The notes under the pieces are model-generated. The model was not told the DNA's origin. It was given only the letters and a program-made list of their open reading frames with translations, and did no database searches. This document shows, in pieces, positions 8,136 through 14,237 of a DNA stretch of 14,237 bases. Numbering within the stretch: the first letter of the stretch is position 1; every line of letters starts with the position of its first letter. Location of the stretch: NCBI GenBank assembly GCA_905236225.1, contig CAJOPM010000180.1:1-14237 (forward strand). The letters are read 5' to 3'. This DNA comes from an uncultured Eubacterium sp. GTDB lineage: Bacteria > Bacillota > Clostridia > Lachnospirales > Lachnospiraceae. The position numbers were made by a program, and so were the translations under genes.

Positions 8136-8190
8136 CTCTCCCCCGCCTACGCTTTGCTTAGAGGCGGGGGTCATCTCGTCTGAGATATAT
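8133..8190. repeat. 58-bp inverted repeat, left copy (A)
   Basis: This stretch is the exact reverse complement of 14153-14210, with no mismatch by my base-by-base comparison. Read on the minus strand it holds the last codons (ISQTR) and TGA of the GGDEF gene. Next comes a 9-bp GC hairpin (8140-8170, CCCCCGCCT/AGGCGGGGG with a 13-nt loop), then GAGAGAAA. A smaller hairpin ATCTC-AGAC-GAGAT overlaps the final codons. It stands between converging genes. The very high G+C contrasts with the A/T-rich surroundings. Confidence 0.97.
8140..8170 (-). terminator. GC-rich hairpin directly after the GGDEF gene stop, possible terminator
   Basis: A perfect 9-bp stem CCCCCGCCT/AGGCGGGGG with a 13-nt loop, starting at the base after the TGA (8171-8173). 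It lacks a T tract on either side, so it may block 3' exonucleases or act with other factors rather than be a standard intrinsic terminator. As an inverted repeat it would act in both directions. Confidence 0.5.
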
Positions 8191-9427
8191 CGCTTTCTCG
8201 AAGCCCCTCAACCTTGTAACGCAGTATCTTTCCCGGGCTGCCATGCTTTCTCCACGAGGATATGACTCTATGCGCTGCAGCATGCGCCATACGGATGCTG
8301 GTACCAGATAGCAGCACTTCATACCTGCCATCAGCTCTTTGTATAATAACATCAGACATTCTAAGCGTTTTCTGCAGAAAATCAATTTCATCTTCGTGAT
8401 GCAATAACTCATTGCTTCTATCGAATGCAAAAACCACCTTTGAACATTCTATGTCTAATCTTTTCCGGGCTCTGTTAATATATTCTACAAGAAGCGCAAA
8501 CTCATCTCTGCCAACGGACATCGCCCCAAATTCCTGGACTGATGCGTTGCCATTTGCATCATTTTCAGAATAAAAATGATATGATGAACGACCTGAATTC
8601 TTAACAATATACAGCGCCTCATCTGCTTTTTGATAGAGCACGTCAAAATCCGTACCATCCACAGGTCTGCAAACAGCGCCAAGCGAAACGGTAACACCGT
8701 ATTTTGCAAGTTCTCTCATTGTGACCTCAACAATCTGGGCCATTCGAGACTCTATGACGCTCTTATTGTTAATACCTGCGCACCATACTGCAAACTCATC
8801 TCCGCCAATGCGCGCAACAATATCATCATCTCTCATAAGCTTTCTGATAATGTTATAGAACTGACAGATAACATCATCTCCGACATCATGTCCATAGTTA
8901 TCATTGACCGACTTGAAATGATCTAAATCAACAATAATAAAATAGCCGCTCACGTTACGATCGAGCGTATCCATATGTTCCTTAATATATCGCCTGATAT
9001 AAGCGCCTGTCATAGCATCTGTGTTCGCCATGGTCACAAGCTTAAGTTTTTCTTTGTTGCTAAGCAATATATTACTGATTCTCTGCTTAAGAATAGATAA
9101 ATTGAACGGTTTTTTTATAAAATCAGCAGCTCCGCGCCTAAGACCCTCTATCTCAAAAGTCTCATCAAAGTTACCCGTCATTATTACATACGGTACATTT
9201 TTTAGATCTTCTTCTTTCTTCATTGCCGTGATAAATTCGTATCCGCTCATATCCGGCATAAACAGATCGGTCATAATAAGATCGGGTATCTTGATCTTGG
9301 CTACATATAAAGCTTCCTGTCCTGATGCAACACAAATAAGCTCGCCTATATCGCCAAGCTCATGAGCTAATATCTTTAAAATAATCGGGTCGTCATCAAT
9401 GACAAGAATACATGATTTATCTTTCAT
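8171..9427 (-). CDS. Receiver-GGDEF response regulator (diguanylate cyclase) with an extra degenerate GGDEF-like domain
   Basis: A PleD/WspR-like protein of 418 residues that should make cyclic di-GMP when phosphorylated. The receiver (about 4-122) has D11-D12, phospho-acceptor D54 (IMTDLFMPD), T84 (IMTGN) and K106 (FIKKPF). The GGDEF domain (about 128-290) has an intact GGDEF at 208-212 and an inhibitory I-site RDDD (R199, D202), so it should be active and feedback-inhibited. Residues about 305-400 look like a second cyclase fold in which ADGRYEVLL (365-373) replaces GGDEFAVLL; this is my alignment by eye. The last residues ISQTR are encoded by the 58-bp repeat. I chose the ATG at 9427, directly before the receiver, over an in-frame GTG at 9463 that adds 12 residues; neither has a Shine-Dalgarno. 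It is divergent from hpt and is the likely end-point of that relay. Confidence 0.92.
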   Translation of the reverse strand: MKDKSCILVIDDDPIILKILAHELGDIGELICVASGQEALYVAKIKIPDLIMTDLFMPDMSGYEFITAMKKEEDLKNVPYVIMTGNFDETFEIEGLRRGAADFIKKPFNLSILKQRISNILLSNKEKLKLVTMANTDAMTGAYIRRYIKEHMDTLDRNVSGYFIIVDLDHFKSVNDNYGHDVGDDVICQFYNIIRKLMRDDDIVARIGGDEFAVWCAGINNKSVIESRMAQIVEVTMRELAKYGVTVSLGAVCRPVDGTDFDVLYQKADEALYIVKNSGRSSYHFYSENDANGNASVQEFGAMSVGRDEFALLVEYINRARKRLDIECSKVVFAFDRSNELLHHEDEIDFLQKTLRMSDVIIQRADGRYEVLLSGTSIRMAHAAAHRVISSWRKHGSPGKILRYKVEGLRESDISQTR

Positions 9428-9434
9428 AAAAGAT

Positions 9435-9443
9435 ATGATATCA
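9435..9443 (-). promoter_or_regulatory. Putative extended -10 promoter of the GGDEF gene (leaderless)
   Basis: On the minus strand TGATATCAT matches the extended -10 pattern, with TATCAT at 9440-9435. The ATG begins 7 nt after it, so the predicted first base of the RNA is at or one base before the start codon. No convincing -35 is seen. A run of nine T (9451-9459 read on this strand) falls in the spacer. Confidence 0.45.
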
Positions 9444-9450
9444 GAATCGC

Positions 9451-9498
9451 AAAAAAAAATCACTATAAATTCAATTCATTGTTAAATTGTGCTAAAAT
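9451..9498 (+). promoter_or_regulatory. Putative promoter of the hpt-kinase operon (leaderless)
   Basis: The extended -10 TGCTAAAAT (hexamer 9493-9498) lies 17 bp downstream of a weak -35 TTCAAT (9470-9475). An A9 tract at 9451-9459 sits about -54 to -46, where an UP element would be. The predicted +1 is the A of the hpt ATG at 9505. No Shine-Dalgarno lies between the promoter and the ATG. Confidence 0.55.
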
Positions 9499-9504
9499 AT
9501 TCAC

Positions 9505-9864
9505 ATGAATGAGAAAATAAAAGAATTAGAATCAACAAATCTACTTAATATTTCCGAAGGTCTGGCTAACTGCGGCTTTGATGAAGATTTTTATATTGAG
9601 ATCGTAAGTGATTTTATCAATGCTCTTCCTATAGATGAACTTAATAAGATATTATCTGAGCGTGACATATATTTATATCAGGTAACAGTTCATAAGCTCA
9701 AATCATCCTCAAAAATTATCGGTGCAGGTGAGCTTAGCGCCTCGGCGCTTCATATGGAAGAACTTGCTAAGTCCAAGGACTTAGATGCTCTTTTATCGTC
9801 ACATAATGATTTTATAAATAAATGCACTAATTTTAAAAATATCATAGAAGGAATCATCAAATGA
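9505..9864 (+). CDS. Histidine phosphotransfer (Hpt) domain protein
   Basis: A stand-alone Hpt protein of 119 residues, cytosolic and all-helical by composition. It would carry phosphate between two receiver domains in a phosphorelay. The phospho-acceptor is H63 in VHKLKSSSKIIGA, which fits the Hpt pattern HxLKGxSxxxGA; the usual Gly after LK is Ser (S67). The overall length and the helices before and after H63 fit the family. It overlaps the next kinase by 4 nt (ATGA), so translation is coupled. It lies between a receiver-GGDEF gene and a hybrid kinase ending in a receiver, exactly the partners it needs: from D728 of the hybrid kinase to D54 of the cyclase. The start has no Shine-Dalgarno and probably coincides with the RNA 5' end. 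Confidence 0.9.
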   Translation: MNEKIKELESTNLLNISEGLANCGFDEDFYIEIVSDFINALPIDELNKILSERDIYLYQVTVHKLKSSSKIIGAGELSASALHMEELAKSKDLDALLSSHNDFINKCTNFKNIIEGIIK

Positions 9865-11780
9865 AACACAAACTAAAAGGTATAGAGCATATATATCTGA
9901 TACTTATTGTTTTTTGTATAGTATTTGCATTGGTACAAACTGCCCTTTCTAAAACTAACGACTCTTTTTATGATGAGTCTGAATATTTTGTTTCACTTTC
10001 AAGCAATTGGCATTATTATACCTTCGACTCTAATAATAAATTATTATCTTCAGGTGTTACAGATACTCCTGCCGACATTCCTGTCAGTGATAGTGTAAGC
10101 AGCGTGCATTATGTAAACACTATCCCCGATAATCTTCCGACAGGATGCTATATTTCCTATGTTTCTTCCTTTCAAAAAATCAAGGTTTACATCAATATGA
10201 AACTTGTAGACAGTTTTACCGCATCAAAAGGTATATTTTCCACATCTGTGCCCCGCGGAAGACGCTTTATCACCGAGCTTCCAAGTGATTGTCGCGGTAA
10301 AAGTCTTACAATTATCACATCAACAAAAGCCAAGGGGTGGAAGGGAGCTCTGGCAACAATTTATCTTGGCTCAAAAACCTCTATTATTTTTAACTTATTA
10401 TCCAGAAATCTTATTACATTAATAATCGGCTTATTTTTGATAGTCGGCGCCATATTGCTTTTAATTTACAGTCTTTTTTTCAATCTCAGAAAAAGCACCA
10501 GCAGACTATATCCCTATATATCAACGACATTTCTTCTTTGTGGTTCATATTTGATTCTGCAGACAGAAATTATTCCGGCAATATGGGAAGACACTACTGC
10601 CGCTAATGCCCTTGAGTTTATCAGTGTCATGCTTTTACCGATTCCGGCATTACGACTCGTTAACGGCGCCCAGCAGCATCATTTCAGACTTCTTGCAGAT
10701 ATTATCAGTATCGCAGATATTATATATGTAGTATTTAGCCTAATTTTAATATACTGCTTTGGTTTTGATTTTACAGATTTAATTTACCCTATGATAGCTG
10801 TGATATCTATATCAATTGCATACATACCGATAACTTTTATCATTATGTTTTTTAAATATAGATATCTTCTTAAAAAAATGTGGACTCTTATTACCGGATT
10901 TACAATAGCGATGGCAGGCGGTGTTCTAGAGCTCATCACCCTGGTTATTTCCCCACTTTCGCAAAACGGAAGATTCTTGTCATTAGGTCTTTTTGGTTGC
11001 ACATTATTTATGATTGTGTGGGTTACATCCGTATCTAAAGAAGATGCCGAGTCTGCAGAGCGAAACGTTCAACAAACCAACGTAAAGCAGGCTTTCCTTG
11101 CAAACATATCACACGAAATTCGCACTCCATTAAATGCCATACTTGCCATGTCAACTTTTATGACAAGGGAAAGCTCTAGCGAATCAGTAGTCTCTTCCGC
11201 CAAAGATATTAACAGCGCCGGCAACAAACTGCTTCTACTGATTAATAATATTCTTACGATTTCCAGAATAGACTCCGGCAAAATTACAGTCAAAAATTCA
11301 GAGTACAAAACGACAGATTTTTTAACAGATTTATATAACTACAAAAACACTTTTTTTGATTCGGGTTATACATTTTCAGCTACAGTCTCAAAAAGTATTC
11401 CTAATTTACTGACAGGAGACTTAGAATTAATTCGCCAGATTACATCATTGTTGCTTAATTTTATTTTAAATGAAAAATCTGCAAGCGGTGCTGACTTAGC
11501 AATTACCGGCGTAATTCGTTCCAAAAAACGTTACGATATTAAAGCCATTCTTCACATACAGGGCTATCATATGCCTCAAGAAATGTATGATACTTTGCTT
11601 AGTGAGGATTCGCTTGAACTTGATACAGATGGCAATATTATGTCTATCTCCGTCGCCGGCCGCCTTATCAAACTAATAGGTGGAAATATGAATATTTCAG
11701 ATACATCCGACGGAAGTGAACTTACGCTGATAATACCTCAGCAATATAAGGAGCAGACTAATGAAAATATCACCGACTAA
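9861..11780 (+). CDS. 7TM-sensor histidine kinase homologue with degenerate ATPase domain (candidate pseudokinase)
   Basis: A membrane protein of 639 residues. TM1 (about 11-29) is followed by an extracellular beta-rich domain (about 35-172) and about seven more membrane segments (about 179-390), resembling the 7TMR-DISM sensor layout. The HisKA domain has an intact NISHEIRTPLN with H418. The HATPase region (about 485-628) keeps N533 and N537 of the N box, but G1 (DxGxG) reads IQGYH (566-570), no F box is visible, and G2 (GxGLGL) reads GNIMSI (591-596). It therefore probably cannot bind or use ATP normally, yet could still be phosphorylated on H418 in trans. There is no receiver. The ribosome binding site GAAGGA (9847-9852) is inside hpt, and its 3' end overlaps the next kinase by 20 nt. 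I infer a regulator or heterodimer partner of the downstream hybrid kinase. Confidence 0.88.
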   Translation: MKHKLKGIEHIYLILIVFCIVFALVQTALSKTNDSFYDESEYFVSLSSNWHYYTFDSNNKLLSSGVTDTPADIPVSDSVSSVHYVNTIPDNLPTGCYISYVSSFQKIKVYINMKLVDSFTASKGIFSTSVPRGRRFITELPSDCRGKSLTIITSTKAKGWKGALATIYLGSKTSIIFNLLSRNLITLIIGLFLIVGAILLLIYSLFFNLRKSTSRLYPYISTTFLLCGSYLILQTEIIPAIWEDTTAANALEFISVMLLPIPALRLVNGAQQHHFRLLADIISIADIIYVVFSLILIYCFGFDFTDLIYPMIAVISISIAYIPITFIIMFFKYRYLLKKMWTLITGFTIAMAGGVLELITLVISPLSQNGRFLSLGLFGCTLFMIVWVTSVSKEDAESAERNVQQTNVKQAFLANISHEIRTPLNAILAMSTFMTRESSSESVVSSAKDINSAGNKLLLLINNILTISRIDSGKITVKNSEYKTTDFLTDLYNYKNTFFDSGYTFSATVSKSIPNLLTGDLELIRQITSLLLNFILNEKSASGADLAITGVIRSKKRYDIKAILHIQGYHMPQEMYDTLLSEDSLELDTDGNIMSISVAGRLIKLIGGNMNISDTSDGSELTLIIPQQYKEQTNENITD

Positions 11781-14172
11781 AAGAAGTATTATAATATGGT
11801 ATACCTTTTTAAGCATTGTCTCAGTTTTAATTATACTAATAGTTGCATCACATTTTACACCTCACCTTAGAAATCTATGGTGGGACGGTCATTATACTCA
11901 AATGACTGAAAAATGGAATGTCAGCACAACAACCATTAGCAATACAACTACGGGTAAACAGACAAAAACCGTTCACTATATGACTGCAACTAATACACTG
12001 CCAACTGTTGTATCCGACGCCGATTATTTGGTCGTTTTTTGCTATATGCAAGATATCACCGTTAATATTAACGGTCACCAAAGGCTGCAATTTCTCGGGC
12101 TCTCAAAGCCGTATCAATACCTTAAAATCCCTCTTATGTCCAGTGATTCGGCTATGACCCTAAGCCTTACCATATCTTCTGATAAATATATACCGTCTCG
12201 CCAGCTAGAGAGTGTTTATGTCGGCGACAAGGCTTCCATAATGGCTAATATTTTTAAATCATCTATGCTTTCTATGTTGCTTAGCCTTTTTATGATAATA
12301 ATGTCATTATTTTTATTTTTCATCCGCCTTATCTCCAAGAACCAAGGCTATACTATGCTCGGTTCAGGCACCACTCAGATTGCGCTCTCGCTTTTATGTG
12401 TAGGCATATGGGTTATAACACAAGATTTGTCAAGACAGGTATATTTTGGCAATGTCGAAATCTGTGATATGGTTTGCTTTTTATCCGGACTACTGGCTGC
12501 TCCGCCTTTTATAATGTTTATAAGAAAGATTGAAGGTACCAGTTTTTATAAACTAAACAGCGTTATACTCTATATTTCATTTGCGCTTACTATACTAGGG
12601 GTAATACTTGCCCTTACTCAAATCGGTTCTGTTACTTTTTACATTGACGTAAGAAATGCCGCTCTTTTAGTACTTACTATGTATACGGCAATTACATTAA
12701 TTATTATTCTTATTAGGAAGAAAAATGAAGCAGAATATTCATTACCGGTCTACGCAGCAGTAATTGCAATGGGTATATTGATATTCTTCGGAATCTCATA
12801 TTCCTATTACAATCCGCTCTTTCATGTCAACACCTTAATAGCAATTGGCGGCTCTTTATTTGGTCTGTCTTTATTATGGAGATATGCTTCAATAAATCAT
12901 AATGCACAGCTTCAGGCAGTTATGGCTAAAGCGAGAAATGAAGAAACCAGTAATTTCCTTGAGAAGATGTCACACACAATAAAAACACCTCTAAATGCTG
13001 TTATCGGGCTTAACTCTTCAATACTAAGAGAGAGCGATGACCCCGTCATAATCGATTATGCTAACGACATTAAGAATGCTTCTCTTACTTTACTGGATAA
13101 CATAGCTGATATTTTGGACATAGCAAGGTTTCAAACAGAAACATTCAGAATTGTCCCCAGACAATACGATACCATGCATATGATTGAAAATATAATCAGC
13201 CTGTTTTCTGAACGTGCCAAAGAAAAGGGGTTACACTTTGAAATTACTGTAGACCCTCTTCTTCCCCAAAAACTGATTGGTGATGACAGACGCATAAGTC
13301 AAATAATAACCAATATACTTAATAATTCACTCAAATATACTCATCAAGGGTCAATCAATTGCTTTATAGGCTTTTGGCAGAAAAAATCTCAGGAAGTTAT
13401 ACTAGAAGTCACCGTCTCCGATACCGGAATCGGTATAAAGAATGAAGATAAAGCAGCTTTATTCGAACGCTTCTCAAGACTTGATGAAACTAAGAACTCT
13501 TCTATAGAAGGCAGCGGACTCGGTTTATATATCACCGCTCAGCTGCTGAATCTTATGGGTGGAGAAGTCTTTTTCCACAGTGTATATAATATGGGTACGG
13601 ATTTTAGAGCCGTAATACCTCAGGAAGTTGCAGATTGGACTATTATAGGAAGCCGTTCTTACGATGAACTGAGAAAGAAAAAATTTAAAAATATAGACCT
13701 CTCTCTTCGTAACCCGATTATAAACACTAATGATACTATTCTAAACAAAAATGTTATTAAAGAAACTCCTACACCTATGGATTTAAGTTCGAAGAGAATA
13801 CTTTGTGTTGACGACTCTCCTCTTAATATAAAAGTGCTTCAAAAAATGCTTAAACCTTTTAACGTGGCTGCAGAGGTCGCAACAAACGGCGAGGAAGCAA
13901 TAGCAATGTGCAAACGCAAAAAATACGACTTAATATTTCTCGATCATCTTATGCCGGGGCTGGACGGCATGCAGACACATGAAATAATTACATCAGATTA
14001 TGATAATCCAAATCTAAATACGCCATTTATAATGCTTAGTGCAAACGAAAATCATGCATCAGAAGACTTATACACAGCTGCCGGATTTGCGGCATACCTA
14101 TCTAAGCCTATAGACGAAGCACTGCTTCATAAAGTTATAGTCAGAATTATTAATATATCTCAGACGAGATGA
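11761..14172 (+). CDS. 7TM-sensor hybrid histidine kinase with C-terminal receiver
   Basis: A hybrid kinase of 803 residues with the same layout as its upstream neighbour. It has TM1 (about 9-30), an extracellular domain (about 31-165), seven membrane segments (about 168-374), a short coiled coil, HisKA with H405 (KMSHTIKTPLN), an intact HATPase and a receiver (about 678-796). HATPase boxes are N518 and N521, DTGIGI (554-559), FERF and GSGLGL (584-589). Receiver residues are D684-D685, phospho-acceptor D728 (LIFLDHLMPG), S760 and K782. The residue after the His is Thr, where most kinases have Glu or Asp, which may lower kinase or phosphatase activity. AAGGAG (11748-11753) lies 7 nt before the ATG. 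The C-terminal ISQTR and the stop come from the 58-bp repeat. It should pass phosphate via D728 to the Hpt protein; the signal is unknown. Confidence 0.94.
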   Translation: MKISPTKRSIIIWYTFLSIVSVLIILIVASHFTPHLRNLWWDGHYTQMTEKWNVSTTTISNTTTGKQTKTVHYMTATNTLPTVVSDADYLVVFCYMQDITVNINGHQRLQFLGLSKPYQYLKIPLMSSDSAMTLSLTISSDKYIPSRQLESVYVGDKASIMANIFKSSMLSMLLSLFMIIMSLFLFFIRLISKNQGYTMLGSGTTQIALSLLCVGIWVITQDLSRQVYFGNVEICDMVCFLSGLLAAPPFIMFIRKIEGTSFYKLNSVILYISFALTILGVILALTQIGSVTFYIDVRNAALLVLTMYTAITLIIILIRKKNEAEYSLPVYAAVIAMGILIFFGISYSYYNPLFHVNTLIAIGGSLFGLSLLWRYASINHNAQLQAVMAKARNEETSNFLEKMSHTIKTPLNAVIGLNSSILRESDDPVIIDYANDIKNASLTLLDNIADILDIARFQTETFRIVPRQYDTMHMIENIISLFSERAKEKGLHFEITVDPLLPQKLIGDDRRISQIITNILNNSLKYTHQGSINCFIGFWQKKSQEVILEVTVSDTGIGIKNEDKAALFERFSRLDETKNSSIEGSGLGLYITAQLLNLMGGEVFFHSVYNMGTDFRAVIPQEVADWTIIGSRSYDELRKKKFKNIDLSLRNPIINTNDTILNKNVIKETPTPMDLSSKRILCVDDSPLNIKVLQKMLKPFNVAAEVATNGEEAIAMCKRKKYDLIFLDHLMPGLDGMQTHEIITSDYDNPNLNTPFIMLSANENHASEDLYTAAGFAAYLSKPIDEALLHKVIVRIINISQTR

Positions 14173-14210
14173 CCCCCGCCTCTAAGCAAAGCGTAGGCGG
14201 GGGAGAGAAA
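14153..14210. repeat. 58-bp inverted repeat, right copy (B)
   Basis: Exact reverse complement of 8133-8190. In plus-strand reading it provides ISQTR and the TGA (14170-14172) of the hybrid kinase. The GC hairpin (14173-14203) follows with no gap, then GAGAGAAA. The match ends at 14152 on the left (A against G) and 14211 on the right. The two copies enclose 5962 bp holding the receiver-GGDEF, hpt and the two 7TM kinases. Confidence 0.97.
14173..14203 (+). terminator. GC-rich hairpin directly after the hybrid kinase stop, possible terminator
   Basis: Same 9-bp stem CCCCCGCCT (14173-14181)/AGGCGGGGG (14195-14203) as in copy A, starting on the base after TGA. No T tract follows. It may cap the 3' end of the hpt operon transcript. 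Confidence 0.5.
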
Positions 14211-14214
14211 CTTG

Positions 14215-14237
14215 TCTCAGGCGGGGTTCAATCTCCG
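14215..14237. repeat. Start of a second GC hairpin, cut by the window end
   Basis: TCTCAGGCG (14215-14223) echoes TCTCAGACG at 14158-14166 (8 of 9 bases). GGCGGGG (14220-14226), loop TTCAAT, and CTCCG (14233-14237) make a stem of 5 pairs, including one G-U, that would grow to 7 if the next bases are CC. It is absent next to copy A, so the right copy appears to belong to a longer, composite element. Confidence 0.45.

Noticed and set aside
8158..8430. Alternative minus-strand ORF across the end of the GGDEF gene and the repeat
   Set aside because: It lies in another frame of the well-supported GGDEF gene and has no recognisable domain.
9428..9463. GTG start at 9463 giving a 12-residue N-terminal extension of the GGDEF protein
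   Set aside because: No Shine-Dalgarno, the extension crosses a T9 tract and the likely -10 box, and receivers usually begin a few residues before the first strand, as with the ATG at 9427.
8133..14210. The inverted repeats as ends of an insertion sequence or transposon
   Set aside because: No transposase-like gene lies inside, no target-site duplication is visible at the outer edges, and the repeats carry coding ends of the inner genes.
14220..14237. GGTTCAATCTCC at the window end resembles a tRNA T arm
   Set aside because: With a 7-nt T loop the stem fails at the fourth pair (G-G), and the bases before it do not form D or anticodon arms; a 6-nt-loop hairpin fits better.

Overview
The window looks like a chromosomal segment of a low-GC, Gram-positive anaerobe of the Clostridia, most plausibly Lachnospiraceae. 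This is inferred from A/T-rich codon use, strong AGGAGG-type ribosome binding sites inside operons, the combination YhaM + MutS2 + RlmCD-type methyltransferase, and histidine kinases with a 7TM sensor. No rRNA, tRNA, CRISPR array, transposase or phage gene was seen.

Layout. (1) Positions 1-3461, minus strand: a tightly packed operon read from right to left. It encodes a membrane-anchored HtrA-like protein whose protease triad appears lost, the 3'-5' exoribonuclease YhaM (1-nt overlap), and an Fe-S 23S rRNA uracil-5 methyltransferase cut by the window edge. (2) Positions 3462-3599: a divergent promoter region. (3) Positions 3600-8099, plus strand: mutS2 (rqcU), then an OmpR-type response regulator and its membrane histidine kinase, ending in an intrinsic terminator. 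(4) Positions 8133-14210: a block bounded by a perfect 58-bp inverted repeat. Inside it are a minus-strand response regulator/diguanylate cyclase (8171-9427) and a divergent plus-strand operon of an Hpt phosphotransfer protein, a 7TM histidine kinase with a degenerate ATPase domain, and a 7TM hybrid histidine kinase with a C-terminal receiver.

How the genes may work together. Block 4 contains every station of a His-Asp-His-Asp phosphorelay: hybrid kinase (H405 to D728), Hpt (H63), and receiver-GGDEF (D54). It has a built-in second-messenger output, cyclic di-GMP. The first kinase keeps its phospho-acceptor His but has lost the nucleotide-binding glycines, so it may be a pseudokinase partner of the second. 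The receiver-GGDEF protein carries a second, degenerate GGDEF-like domain.

The most unusual structure is the 58-bp inverted repeat. Each copy encodes the last residues of a gene (ISQTR) and its TGA stop in the same frame, and is followed with no gap by a GC-rich 9-bp hairpin. The two outermost, convergently pointing genes of the block therefore end in identical DNA, and the block could in principle invert without changing any protein. A second GC hairpin starts just before the window ends. A further pattern is that three genes that come first in their transcripts (mutS2, the GGDEF gene and hpt) lack a Shine-Dalgarno and have an extended -10 element almost touching the ATG, as expected for leaderless mRNAs. 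All downstream operon genes have normal Shine-Dalgarno sequences.
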